From assembly GCA_033239525.1 (NCBI GenBank), contig BSYO01000020.1, positions 10,170,308 through 10,234,307 of the forward strand: DNA of 64,000 nt, given 5' to 3'. Below, piece by piece: positions 1 through 11,080 of the stretch; the first letter of the stretch is position 1, and each line of letters opens with the position of its first letter. The position numbers and the translations under genes were made by a program. Source of the DNA: Nepenthes gracilis (lineage: Eukaryota; Streptophyta; Magnoliopsida; Caryophyllales; Nepenthaceae). The notes below the pieces were generated by a model. That model worked only from the letters and a program-made list of their open reading frames with translations. It did not search any database and was not told the origin of the DNA.

Positions 1-1837
1 ATAAGCGATTTGTCGAGGATTCCTTGAGAATCGTAGCGTCCGTGGGACATTGGGCTTAGTAGCTATCAGTGTTCGTTGGAATGATGAGTATAAGGGGAGC
101 TTTCTAGAAATAAAGGACGTATTAAATGCCAAAGTTGATTTGTTGATCCCCGATGGATCAAGTTAACTGTGGTAGGTTGTGATGCTCTCGAGGAAGATTT
201 GAGGTTGTGTTACGATGTAGCGTTTTTGGGTGATTGCCGATGGGTTATGGCGGTTGAATGTTTTGATCTAAATTACTCCACTTATGGCTTGGAGTTAGCG
301 GTGGGGTATTTGCTTTGAGGATTTAGAAATGTTATTTGTATGGAGATAGTTGTGGTTCAATTTGATTATAGAGGTTTGAGGAAATTATTTTCGGAAAAAG
401 AGTTAATCATTTGGCAACGTAAGCGGGTGGATCGCTTAAGGGCTATTATTAGTGATGTTTTGGGTCAAAAGTCTTGGATTTGTTATATATATTTTCATAG
501 AAAAAAAGCGTGAAGCATGTGGGTCCGTAGCCTTTGGTTGTGAGATTCGATTTGGATCCTTAGATAGAGAATTTGATTTGAATGTCGGTTTGAGGACTTT
601 GATTTGGTGGTGGTTTTTGTTGAGTCCTGTGATGTTGCAGATGTAGCGACTTTGATTTGATCGGTCTGAAATCTCACGGGGTAGAAGGAGATTTTTGCCG
701 ATGAAGTGGTAGGTAGGTGGATTTATGATCAGCCTATGAGTTTGTTGTTCGAGGATCGAGTTGTATTAAGAGTTTGTGCTGCAATGTCTTCTGTCTTCAT
801 TTTGAGCGGAGAAACTGTGGAGTTATCGGTGAATAATCACTGCCAAGAGTAGGCTTTGAACGAAGTTCTTTCTGCGGATGATGCTTTTGTGAAGATCAGA
901 AGTGAAGATCCTTTTGTTTGAGCGGTCATGAAGCTGGATGCAATCAAGCAGAGCCTCGATTGTCGGATGGAAGCTCAGGGAGCAGTTGAGGTTGTCAACA
1001 ACTGTAGTGGAGTTGCAGTGGTCTAAGTTTATAAGGAACCTCGAAGATGCTCTATCAGCGGAGTGGCGAGTTGATCATGCGTCTCGTGCTTGAAGGAAGA
1101 AATCAAGAAGAAGCCTTCGAGATTTTGTTTTAGTCTGCGTTGGACAGCGAGAATTTGGTGGCATCTTGGATGATGATGGATAAGCTGATGAAGTTGGCTC
1201 TTTGCTTGCTGATCAGAAGGTTATTCTTGAGTTTGGTCGTCGACATATTATCAAGATGAGAATGTTGGAAGGTATACTAATTTTGAGGTATTGATTGCGA
1301 TTGGAAGCAGATGATTGATTAGAGTTGCGCGTGGCGGAATCGTGTGGGTTCACGGTTATCGATTACAAGAACTAATTCGAGAAATGAAGCATGAGATCAT
1401 TTGTAGCACGAGTGGATGATCGAGAAGAATGGTCGAGATATTTAAAGCATCTTGAAGAGAAGAAGTTCAAGTTTAGAGGGCAAGTGCTGGATTGAGGTTG
1501 AGGTCGATAGGACTTTTGAGGTTTTGCAATGAATTGGAGAAGTGGCTGGATTGATTAGCGTTGTTAGAGTTTGGCGGATCATGATGATGTGTTTTATGTA
1601 TGTTGTTGAAATATGGGTTGATTATTGGCATGTGATCGAATGTGAATGGTTGCTGATTTTGAAAAGCTATTTTATGTTGGGATTTTGATTCCGATATTGG
1701 GATAGAAAGATCGGTGTTGATGATCGGATTTTGGAGAAATCTTTCGATCGAGGTTAAGTTCGGAAGAATTGTTCTTATTTTGTTAAAGAATTGATTTGCG
1801 TAAATTTCGAGGATGAAATTTTTAAAAGGAGGGAGAG
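1..1837 (+). pseudogene. 3' internal end of a Ty3/gypsy element, cut by the window start
   Basis: The only readable coding signal is at the very end. The frame ending near 1840 reads VNFEDEIFK, which resembles the last residues of plant gypsy polyproteins (a FDDEIL/FEDEIL-type tail) just before the 3' LTR. A purine-rich polypurine tract (AAAAGGAGGGAGAG, about 1824-1837) directly precedes the LTR. Upstream I cannot recognise RT, integrase or a chromodomain in any frame, and no open frame exceeds about 64 codons. This is therefore either a long 3' untranslated stretch or heavily decayed pol. Plus orientation follows from the order tail, polypurine tract, LTR. The 5' part of the element lies outside the window. 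Confidence 0.5.
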
Positions 1838-2020
1838 TGTGATATTTCGGATCCCAATTGGATTATTTTAGTATTAATTGTGATTTTGGGTATTTCGGAC
1901 GTGGTGAAAATAAATTAAAATATTATGAAATTTTCGTAAATGATCGGAGGTGCGGAGTGGGGCCGGAGTGTGCCCGTAATGTTGTTCGAAGGCCGAGTTG
2001 AAATTTAAAATAAAGAAAGT

Positions 2021-2049
2021 TATATATATATATATATATATATAATAAA

Positions 2050-2081
<32 letters not shown>
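2021..2081. repeat. (TA)n followed by (AAT)n microsatellite
   Basis: About eleven TA dinucleotides run directly into about ten AAT trinucleotides inside the LTR. A similar (AAT)n tract occurs near 60089-60130, next to the end of element B2. Confidence 0.9.
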
Positions 2082-3009
2082 GTTAAAGGAAAAGAAAATG
2101 AAAAGAAAAGAAAAGGAAGGAATCGGGGAGAGAGGGAGAAGGGGGAAAAGGGGATTTAGGGTTTTGAGCGTGAGGAAGAAGGAAGAGGAAGAGGAGAGGG
2201 GAAAGGAAGGCGGCGACGGCGGTAGCGTCGTGGGTGAACGGTGGTCGATGGTGGTTGTGGGTGGGCGCGATTGTTGCGGCGATTTGCGGGTTGAGGCGAT
2301 GGCGGCGATGGGTGAGAAATCGGTGTCGGGTGAGTCGGCGGCTGCCGTTCGGGGTGGTAGCGGTGAAATCGGTGGTGCGGCGGTGGTCGTGTCGCTCGGC
2401 TGGGTGTGGTGGCGTGCGATGTGGGTTGTGAGGAAGGTGGACGGCGAAATCGTGCGCGGAGAAGAAGTGGAGAGAAGCTACGGGAGAGAGACGGCGCGCC
2501 GGACGGGAGGGGCAGCGGCGGCGACGGGGTCACGGGAAGGTCAGTGGCGATGGCCGTTCGAGGCGGCAGAATGCGGGCATGCGGCGTGGAAGCGCAGGCG
2601 TGGAGAGAGGAAGGGCGCGCGGAGAGAGAGAGAGGACACGGGAGGCGGGAGACAGAAAGGCCGATTGGAGTGCTTTGGGACATCCTTTCTTCAGATCTGC
2701 AGAGTATGATGTTAAGGCAAGTATCCTCCAGCCCTATTCTTGGTCTAATTTAATTTTCGATGCATTTTGACTACTGTGGGAGATTTTACTGACATGCATG
2801 TATTTTTAAATACCCTCAATTTATCAATTGTATACATGCATGTATGTTTTATCGGTTGTGCGGTGGTTTTGTACTTGTATTTATGATTTGGAGGGGTTTT
2901 AGACACCCGGACGATATATATATGTATGTTTGGTATCCGTATATTATGGAACCATGAATCGGGCCTTGCACTAACCATGCATGTCTGGGGTGGGATCACT
3001 ACGTGATCC

Positions 3010-3144
3010 GAGGCATTGGCTACTTCCGCCGTAAGGAAGATGAGGTATTGGCTACTTCCGCCGTAAGGAAGATGAGGTATTAGCTACTTCCGCCGTAAGG
3101 AAGATGAGGTATTAGCTACTTTAGCCATAAGGAAGATGAGGTAT
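3010..3144. repeat. 32-bp tandem repeat inside the LTR
   Basis: Four consecutive 32-bp units begin at 3010, 3042, 3074 and 3106, with a partial fifth at 3138. Each starts GAGGYATTRGCTACTT and ends AAGGAAGAT. Units 1-3 are nearly identical; unit 4 has changed the central CCGCCG to TAGCCA. The exact period suggests slippage or unequal exchange within this LTR family. Confidence 0.9.
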
Positions 3145-4299
3145 CGCCCACCTGTGTATTTAATTGAGAACCATCGTAAGGAATTGACGGAAAACTAATG
3201 TATTTGGACGTCCTAATATATAACTAAAACTTGAGGTTGCACCCAAAGCCAGGGGTGGTAAAACATAGTGAGCAAGTTCTAATCTATGGGAGACATGAGT
3301 ACATGGATGGCCTTGAGCACGGCCTAATTCGTGAGCCGATATATAGCCGTGAATTTACCGGACGAGGGTAACCCTTCCTCAAGTTGGTATCATTGATCTT
3401 TGGTTCTCCGATTTCGTGCATGCTTTGTATTTACGCACGTATTTGGGTGTCTTGTGATTTGAGATACGTGGTTTGGCCATGGATGGGCGATAGGAATGTC
3501 TCGTGCGTCTTGATGTGATAAAACCGAAGCGTGTTTTGATTTATGTTTTAGTTCGGCGGTTTTCTCTTGATTTACGCATTATGAGTTTTAGATCCGGACG
3601 ACGGTATGTGTCTCCACGTGGATGTGGTGACGGTTGCGACGTATGTGACCTCGGATCATATGATATGATATCGTCTACGATATTTCACCGGATCGTAATT
3701 TATATGATTTTGTCCCGGAGGGACCAGTTAATGCGGACGACGATTTAGTACGAGACATCTCGATTTTTAGGGATTTCACGGACATGATGTTTTGTTTTAC
3801 GTGATTGCTATGCGATATCCCTGCTTCTGATTTATGTGTACCATTTTATACGATTCTTGATACTTCTTTGAGCTCTAGGCTCACGTTTTCATGTTTTATC
3901 CCTTTAGACTAGTGGCATGGATACGCTTGCAGGAGCTCGGACGTGATCGGGCTCGGATATTCCTTTTGGCGAGTGGAGATATTACATTTGGTATATTTCG
4001 ATCTCGAGGATATGTTATGGTTATTATTTATGGCGGATGGTGCCTTGATCATTGTATGAGAAATATTGAAGTTATGGATGAGTTATTGTAGATTGGATAC
4101 CTCCCTTGCGATCATGGTTAGCAGGTCGTGTATTATGTTTGTCCGGATTTTTATCCGATGAGATCTTGTGCGGGTTTTATTTATATTGGGTCCTGCATAT
4201 GTTTGATTGTCACATCCGGGATGGGTTATTGTTGTTGATGAAAATCTTATTATTGATTTTATTTTTGACCTGCGTATATTGTGGTCCCGGGTCGTGACA

Positions 4300-4610
4300 G
4301 CACCTCTAAGACGCACCTCTGCCGAGCACTATTTGAAGGCGTCCCTCTACCATGAGCACCTCTAAGACGCCCTTCTGCCGAGCGCAATTCCAATTGTTAC
4401 TATTTGGAACAAGTGGCTATTGGGAAATTATTGTTATTTTGGTTGTACATTTCTATTAGCTTGGATTTTAAGCATGGTGGTTGCAGTATGTACGTGTATG
4501 TGTAGATATTAATTTAATTTGGTCACCAAGTCACACGGTTAAATGCACCACCATTTGAGTTAAAATTTTGCCCAAAAGATTTTCATCATGTGATGATAAA
4601 AATTAATCAC
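4300..4610. other. Spacer between two retrotransposons
   Basis: No gene is seen. It opens with an imperfect duplication of a 28-bp block starting GCACCTCTAAGACGC (4300-4327 and 4356-4383). The remainder is AT-rich single-copy-looking DNA ending where the LTR of element A begins. Confidence 0.5.
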
Positions 4611-5540
4611 TGTTGAGTCCGTGTTCATGGTTGTACGGATTAGGGAGGCTTCGGATTCCTCATCATCCGAAGGCAATCATGAGTGGGTTCGGTCTTCGTC
4701 GCTGTTAACCTGAAAACTATACAACACAACTAACAAATAATAGGTTAGAGATCTGATAGGATTTTTTTCTCCGAAGACACTTCGACGCTCAAATCAATAA
4801 CTTCCCACAATGAATGGCAAGGGGGGAAGCGCACGCTTAGGGGTGCGCAGAAATATACTACGAATGTGTGGGAAGTGTGTGAATACATGAGTGGGAGATT
4901 GATGAGTAGATGGTGGGAGGCCTAGCTCCCTGTATGCACCGCAGAGGGTGGCCCACTCTCGTAGCCCGAATAAGGCGGTAGAGATGGGATCTAGGCGTTG
5001 ATTTGTGGATTTTTATCTCTGAAGGGAGAGACTCATTACTCAATATTAAGCTGATTGCCTCGAATTCGATCCTTAGAGTTTGATCAGAGTTCTAATCTTG
5101 TTTCCTGTGAAAGGAGAGGGAATTTGTAGGTTACTTGGCTTGGAACTTTGGGTGCAAGAATCCTTCTTGTAGGGATTCGTCGACCGTTGCCCAGTGGTGG
5201 CCGCCGGCGTGTCAGTTGTGGCCTTGTGGTGGAGGGGAGACCGTAGTGTGCCGCAAGCCACACTTGGTCTATCTCTTGCGTTGGGATTAGCCAGAAAACT
5301 ATGGACTGTGGTATGAGCTGTGGCTTGCAGAGCTGACCTTTTCCTTATTGGCTCATTTCCTCTGCTGTGTTCACGCCGCCCTGCAGCCGCATTAATGGGT
5401 TGCAGGTGATGCTAATTGATTGCGAGTACTGGGCTACCACGTAGGCTGCTTTGAATATTAGGATGAGTTGGCCGCTTGGGCTGCTGCTTTACGGATTGGG
5501 CCTGGCATCTCTTCGGGCCTTACTGGTATTGGACCCAATA
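4611..5540 (-). repeat. 3' LTR of element A
   Basis: On the plus strand it runs from TGTTGAGTCC to GGACCCAATA, so on the element strand the start TGTTGG has become TATTGG. It matches the LTR at 16485-17306 over the blocks TTCGGATTCCTC, GGGTTCGGTCT, TCCTTCTTG.AGGGAT and CAGTGGTGG. It carries an extra stretch (about 4750-5050) that the other LTR lacks. The TATA-like element of the other LTR (TATAAA) is here changed to TACAAA. Confidence 0.8.
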
Positions 5541-5555
5541 CTAGCCCCCTATGCC
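5541..5555 (-). promoter_or_regulatory. Polypurine tract of element A
   Basis: On the minus strand, GGCATAGGGGGCTAG directly precedes the 3' LTR. The same GGGGGCTAG core abuts the LTRs of elements B1, B2 and array C, so these families share a plus-strand priming signal. Confidence 0.75.
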
Positions 5556-6948
5556 TGGGCCGACTTGCAGTCGAAGCCTGTCATGTCCATCTCTGATCCA
5601 GCTAGTCACCACACCATCTTCCCTGAGATGCGTCAGGCTTTGTCGTCTTCCAACATCGCGTCTTCCCCAGGCATTCATGCAGGCTTTTTAGGTGCCGTAG
5701 TGATTCGATGCTTTAGAGGATTAGATTCGAACACCTGAGGTTGCTGGGCATCGATGATTCTCCTTCGTGAATGACGGCCATCGGGGTGTATGCCCAAGTA
5801 AGTGGTGGTGAGGCGCCAGCTTATCCATAAATAGGAGGGCTCTTTGACTGGTGTGGCTCATCCTTGACTAATTTTGGAGGAGCGATTAGAGGGCCTTGGT
5901 TCATCCCACTTCCAGTGGGAGTATGCGAAGGAGTCGGGGGACTAGTTAGAGATCTGGAGCTCTTGATTGAGACTATCCTCACGCCCATACTGTGGGTGGT
6001 TCCTCATGTTAGTGAGGGTGGCTCGGCCACTCTGCCGCCATCGTGTGCCTCCCCCCAGGCTATGGGTGCGGTGGTGGATCACGGTGAAACTATCACGGGG
6101 CATTTTGCCCTCAGTGTAGTGCATCGCTTATGGTCCCCACTACACTTGGATCATCACACATGCCGTCTGGAGGGGGAGGAGATGAAAGGAGTCCTTGTCC
6201 AGAGTGCGCGCGTTCTTCGCTTCCCCACCATGGCTCGTATCATGGGTGTTGGTTCTACCGCTGTGGTTAGGATTGGACTCTTCCGCAGCAGCTGATCAAC
6301 ACCGACAGCTCCGGTGCTTATGCTTCCTGGATTACCAGTCGTGGGGCCGTGGTGAACCCATGTGGGTCCCGTTCCCCCCAACATGCTCCAAGCATTCGGG
6401 GCAGTCACTCCAGGGCTTAGGCCTCGTGCCATATCTTCTTCCTCTTTCTTCTACTTTTGCTGTAGTAAGTTTTACACTTTGTAAAGAAGACTTTGATTAA
6501 TAAAAGTAGTAGTTATTACATTTACTCTTTTCGCCTATTACATGAATCTCTTTCCTTTGTGTTGCTTGGTGCATACTTTCTTTGAATTGCAAGGCTTCTT
6601 TTTCCATTGCCCGCGCTGAATCCCACGTTTGAGTGCTCTTGGTGGCCTGGCCCCCCCTTTGCTGACGTCTTCCCCCAAGTCACTGTACTAATTGTTGGCA
6701 GGAGGACGCCGGGCAAAGAGATTGCTGACGCTGGCAACTTGGGGAGATCAAACGCTGTCGGCAAATGTCACATCCGCCGGATGGTCTGTCGCATTGATTG
6801 CATGGAAGATTTCAGGGCATCGCGTCATAATGACTCCTTTGAAAAGGCGCAACTCTTTTAGGGGTTTGCCACGTGGAGGGAGTCTATTGGTTCTCTTCCT
6901 ACATGCTTTGGTCCCCGATTGCCACCGTTTTGCCTGGAGGTTTTAGGC
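5556..6948 (+). other. Possible antisense transcription unit (i) of element A and spacer
   Basis: A TATA-like ATAAATA is at 5827-5833 and a polyadenylation-like AATAAA at 6499-6504, both on the plus strand (antisense to pol). An open frame occupies 5864-6295, but it has no ATG at its start and I recognise no domain in it. From 6505 to 6948 there is no convincing coding sequence. A single G-box CACGTG lies at 6870-6875, upstream of the next unit. Whether this is a real transcript or remnants of a longer accessory gene cannot be told from sequence alone. Confidence 0.3.
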
Positions 6949-7790
6949 TATTTAAAACACCTAAATTCCCTCCAAGGACTTCGTGCCCTTTAGCGATTTC
7001 GAGAGCGTGAAACAGGCGCTGCCTTTGTTCTTTCTATGCAATGATGGAGAGATCATCGTCCTCGTCGAAATCCAAGTCGTCTTCTGGAGAGTCCATGAGG
7101 GGCACTCGTGACTCATGGATCCACGACGGTGCTGCGCCTGTTGCAGCAGCGGAGGGCGGCCACTCATAGGCCTTTGTAGAGGGACCAATGAGATTTTTGA
7201 GGGCACCACCGGACTTTGAGACGAAGGGGGCATCCACTTCCTCGAGGCGCCACAAGCCTACGAGGGAGGACCCTGCATTGCAACAAGCCGTTCAAGGCTA
7301 TGAAGACTTCGAAGTCAGGGTGCAGGTTGAGTAGGAGAAATTGAGCAGATGAGGGGTCACGCCGCACACTTTGAGAGGGCATGGGAAAAGTTGGAAGAAA
7401 GGGTGTCAAGGCCTTCTAATGTGAACATGCAGGTTTGGAGCCGCAATTCGGTTCCTCAGGAGGAGTTTGAGCTATTCCAGGTGCATTCTAGGGAGGAATG
7501 CACATGGTTGGAGGCTGAGTTGAGGTCGAGGCTTACGTCGGAGGATGTTGGTCCTACACTAGAAAGGAACATGCAGAACGGTATCCGTCTCAGCCAGAGA
7601 TCAGTCTTGCTAGAGGATCCAAACTTCCGCATTAGCATCCTGAACCCTCGCATTTGCAGCACTCTAATGCGCACGGACCTGACGGAGTACACGACTCGAG
7701 ATTCTTCTGGGCCCAGAGGGGGCGTTAGTTGTACTTTGCGGCCATAGGCTTCTGTAGAAAAAAAAAGTTATCAATGAATCATATAATGAA
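6949..7790 (+). pseudogene. Possible antisense transcription unit (ii) of element A
   Basis: A TATA-like TATTTAAA (6949-6956) lies 74 bp downstream of the end of a G-box and about 85 bp upstream of an ATG at 7041. The frame from 7041 starts with a serine-rich run (MMERSSSSSKSKSSSG), stops at 7167-7169 and stays open in the same frame for about 55 more codons. After a shift, a 132-codon frame (7349-7747) follows, rich in Glu, Arg and Leu. An A-rich stretch (7758-7770) follows. No known domain is recognised. The layout of promoter, serine-rich start, charged C-terminus and A-rich end is gene-like, but the frame is broken at least twice. Confidence 0.35.
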
Positions 7791-8105
7791 ATTTATACTT
7801 AGCTGCGCCATTTATTTTCCGTCACTTGCTGCGCTTGAATGGTTCGTTCTCTCTCGTGCAAGCTTGTCTTGGATGTCCTGCTGCCGCTGTCCTTGGTGGT
7901 CAAAATTCCCACATTAAATGCAAGTGTGACAACAGGGAGTCTGGCAAGAGGCTGAGGCGATGTCAATTAGCAGTCTGGCAAAGGCCTTGATTGGCTGTTG
8001 TTTGGGACTCGCGACACTCTTGCTGGGCCGGCACGTGGCCTGGCCATTAAGCAAAGACGTCGTTTAGCGCTGAAGGCTTTCAGCTTATTCCAGAGAGAGA
8101 GTGAG

Positions 8106-9846
8106 ATGGCAAAGAAGAAAGGATCCCCTTCCTCTTCCCAAACTTCTCGCGTTGTCCGTCATGGGGTTAACAATACTTGGTCTATCTTGATGGCGAGCAC
8201 CGTTGCTACTTTAATGGTGGACTACGGGATCCCCAGTGATTGGGCCTACCTCGCTCCTGGCTCCACCGATAGAGCCAATGCCCCTCAGAGGTTTTCATCT
8301 CCGTTTACAAGCACCATCTGAAGGGCGGGCTTCGCTACCCCATGCTGTGCGATCTATACACCCTTGTCGAAGCGTTGCATGTTCCCGTTGCAAAGTTTCA
8401 TCCGAATGCTGTTCGTTACTTAGTTACCATGTGCGTTTTCGGCCATCATCAATCTTCCATCTTTGACGCGAAGGCGGCAAAGGTAACCTTTCGCTTTTCT
8501 GTGTTTGAGGACTAGATCTCGATGTCCCCCCGTGCTAGCTTTCACTTTCGGGGAACCAACCTTGACTTAGTGAAGAATTGGAAGAGCTGGTTCTTCTTCT
8601 TGCAGAAGCCCTCAGACTCAGAACTTTCCAACAAGTGGGGTCTAATCCCCAAGTATTTTCATAGGGCGGTGACTACTGAAGAGAAGAGTGACTCCGCAAA
8701 ACTTCTAGTGGCAGTTTCCTTGCAGATGGTGACGTTTTCCATCCAGGATCATTATTTGACCTCACATACTTTTGAGGCCGCCGGGTGGGGGTTGGAGTCT
8801 AGATGGGCGGTCGCCGACCCAGAGAAGAAAAAGTCTGACGCCATTGTGCTTCACAAGTCGTCAATGGAACTTCCAAAGGAAAGTGTCTCATTGCTAGAGA
8901 CTTCATCGGAAGAGGAGCTGGAGACTCCACTGAAGAGGTTGAGAGAGGCTGGTGGCACCTCCTCCCGAAGGTCCCGCACTTCTGTGCGTTCCACTCCGGA
9001 GCAGGTGTCCGACATGGAGCCGCGGGAGGGAGAGGCTGAGCACTCGCCAATCCCAGCTATGGCGCTAGCTGAGTATGGAGTCCCGTGGTGGAACTTCATT
9101 CGGGAGGGGAGTCCCCCACAAGTCCTTGTGTCGATTGGGAGCGATCGGATGCCGTCGCTAAAGACATGCCGATAGTGGAAGTTGACGCTCCCGAGTCAAA
9201 AGAGGCAGAGGAGGCTGGTGTTCCAGAGCCTTTGCCAGGGCCACCTTAAGCTTTGGAGCTCATAGGATCACCTGACAGAGCGTCCCAGGAGGTGTGTTTC
9301 CAAGGAGGAGTTGCTACTACGGAGGAAGCTATAGCCCGACTTGCCAGCATCAAGAGGCGAGCATAGTCACACGGCCTCATTCTCTACTCAGGTGCGATTG
9401 TCTTGGTCCACATGTCTTCCTGTAGACCGGAACTCTGAGATTTTCCGATCCCTTGTTTATTCTTGCGGGTCCCTGAGGGGTTCATCTTCCTTAATGCGGT
9501 GCATGCCCAACTGCTGAACTTCTTTCTCCAGGTCAGGGAAGAGTTCAGGCAAGAGACGACACAACGCGCGGGAGCAGAGATCGCTGCGCTTAGGGATGAG
9601 AACGAGCTACTGAAGGAACAAGTTAGGCGGCCATCGCAGGAGAGCGAATAACTGAGGGAGGAGAATAGGCGGCTGACAGACTAGGGCAAACGGCTTACGG
9701 AGGAGACTGGGCAGCTGAGGCAGGAGGTCAAGCAGCTAAGAGGATGGACCTCTACTCTCGTGGAAGATATATCTCACCTCACCACTGACCTCAGGTGGTG
9801 GCTCACTCCGGAAGAAGTGCACCTTGCACTCGATGCCAAATTTTAG
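8106..9846 (+). pseudogene. Antisense accessory gene (iii) of element A, Transposase_28-like, broken
   Basis: From ATG 8106 (MAKKKGSPSSSQ) the frame runs to about 8290. A shifted frame then reads HLKGGLRYPMLCDLY, VPVAKFHPNAVRYLV and KVTFRF up to a stop at 8513, and continues in the same frame as the 8522-9175 ORF (WKSWFFFL, SNKWGLIPKYF). These match, in order, FPVPLELYEI, PNAMRYLV, KVMFRF, DKFFFLGVP and PNKWG in the antisense gene of B2, so the genes are homologous. This pattern resembles the plant Transposase_28 family ('putative gypsy type transposon'), whose function is unknown. A serine/glutamate-rich linker follows, then a likely intron, then a leucine-heptad coiled coil (9532-9810) with two internal stops. 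A G-box sits at 8032-8037, but no clear TATA box was found. It lies antisense to pol. Confidence 0.6.
9392..9531 (+). other. Predicted intron in the antisense gene of element A
   Basis: The donor is CTCAG|GTGCGA at 9391/9392 and the acceptor TTTCTCCAG|GTC at 9531/9532, with a pyrimidine-rich stretch before the AG. Splicing joins the linker to the coiled-coil segment beginning VREEFRQE. The B elements have an intron at the corresponding place, just before their own charged C-terminal segment. Confidence 0.5.
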
Positions 9847-11080
9847 GATGGTATCCGCCTATGCTGCTAGAATGTCTCCATCGCGCTTCTGGACGTTTCT
9901 GTGGGTATTTTGCATCCAAGGAATGCCAGGGTCCCTGACTGCTTCTGTTTGAGAGACGTCTCAGGAGAGGACGGGCTGTCAAAATCGTAGGATTAGAATA
10001 GTCCTTGTGTTTTTTGTTGCATAGTGCCGCACTGTAATATCGCTCGTCCTTGATAAATGAAAGGCATTTATTTTTCCTTGCATCTAATGTCTTTGGCTAC
10101 ATGATACAGCTTTCTTGAATTTTTGTTCATATCTTTGAGGCTAAGCTATAAAGCTATTGTCAGCAATGCTCCCATTCGGCGCCTTCTTGCGCTGTACTCA
10201 TCCTTCATCAGAGGATATCGTCGCATCCCTGAGCTACACTAAGGGCTCTCGCACGTTTTATGGGAAGCTCGATGTAATAGAGTGGACGTCGTCGTAAATC
10301 CCGTAGAGCCACGCTAAGGGCTAACTGGGTTTTCAGGCCACAACAACCGGACTCTGGGTCTAGGCTTTTTTGCACACGATACCTGCATTAGGTGCTCGGC
10401 CCCCGCTCAGGGCGTCGTCGCTCTCGTGTGCACAGTCCTAACCCACGACTATCGTAGACTGAGGGTGCTCTCTTCCTTGGGGAAGGTTGCCGCATGCCTA
10501 TAATTCTTGCCCCCTAAGGTTTTGGTGGCCATAAGTTGAGAACTCCAAAAGCCCCCAAGCCTGACATTTTGACCGCCTGGGTGACTTGGTGCAGGGCCAA
10601 AGTTCTCGAAGCTGCATGGGACCTATGGCGCGGAGCCGTGATTTAAGTACAACCGCTTCAGGGTCGTTTGGCGCGAGGCCAAATTGGCGGGCCGCTTAGG
10701 GTCCTTTCGATGCGCAATCAAAGTCTGCATATGGTCGCTTCCGAGACGCTTGGTGCGGGGCTAAGGTTTTGGTTTACGGATGGATGAGGGTCCGTTCGAA
10801 TTAGGGACAGTCTAGGTCGTTTTGTTTTTTTAAAATGTCATGCATGCCAACACTCATATGAATGAACACACAAGATAATAGAAATGTTCAATTTTATTAA
10901 ATAAAAACACAATACATATCCAAGCATTCCTCACGGGGTGCGTGTATGCCTTACCTAGGCCAATGCTTGTGCTATGATAATATTTCCTTTGGTTGGCGAT
11001 GTTCCTAGCCCATGAGACCAACTTGCCTTCCTGGGTGCGTAGCTTGTACCCTCTGCTCCGGAAGATTACTGAGACGAGGA
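9847..11080. other. Spacer between the convergent antisense gene and pol of element A
   Basis: No open frame of note. The 3' end of the antisense unit probably falls near 10050-10080 (GATAAATGAAAGGC followed by a T-rich run). The rest has no recognised domain. It corresponds in position to the 50-60 bp minisatellite between antisense gene and pol in the B elements, but here no tandem array is evident. Confidence 0.45.

Larger units (their letters stand above)
1838..4299 (+). repeat. 3' LTR of the truncated Ty3/gypsy element (2.46 kb)
   Basis: The LTR starts TGTGATATTTCGG right after the polypurine tract and ends GGGTCGTGACA, giving TG...CA ends. Starts and ends of this style are common in large-LTR plant gypsy elements of the Tekay/Del type; the lineage is inferred. 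It contains a TA/AAT microsatellite (2021-2081), a purine-rich then GC-rich stretch (about 2084-2680) and a 32-bp tandem repeat (3010-3144). Long frames in the GC-rich stretch on both strands (2098-2709 plus, 2156-2683 minus) are compositional and are not called genes. The partner LTR is outside the window, so the length rests on the end motifs alone. Confidence 0.65.

Noticed and set aside
452..677. Short frames on both strands near the window start
   Set aside because: Hydrophobic low-complexity frames of about 60 codons with no support; expected by chance.
2098..2709. 203-codon plus-strand frame and overlapping 175-codon minus-strand frame
   Set aside because: Both are Arg/Gly/Pro/Ser-rich read-through of a GC-rich stretch inside an LTR; no domain and no gene context.
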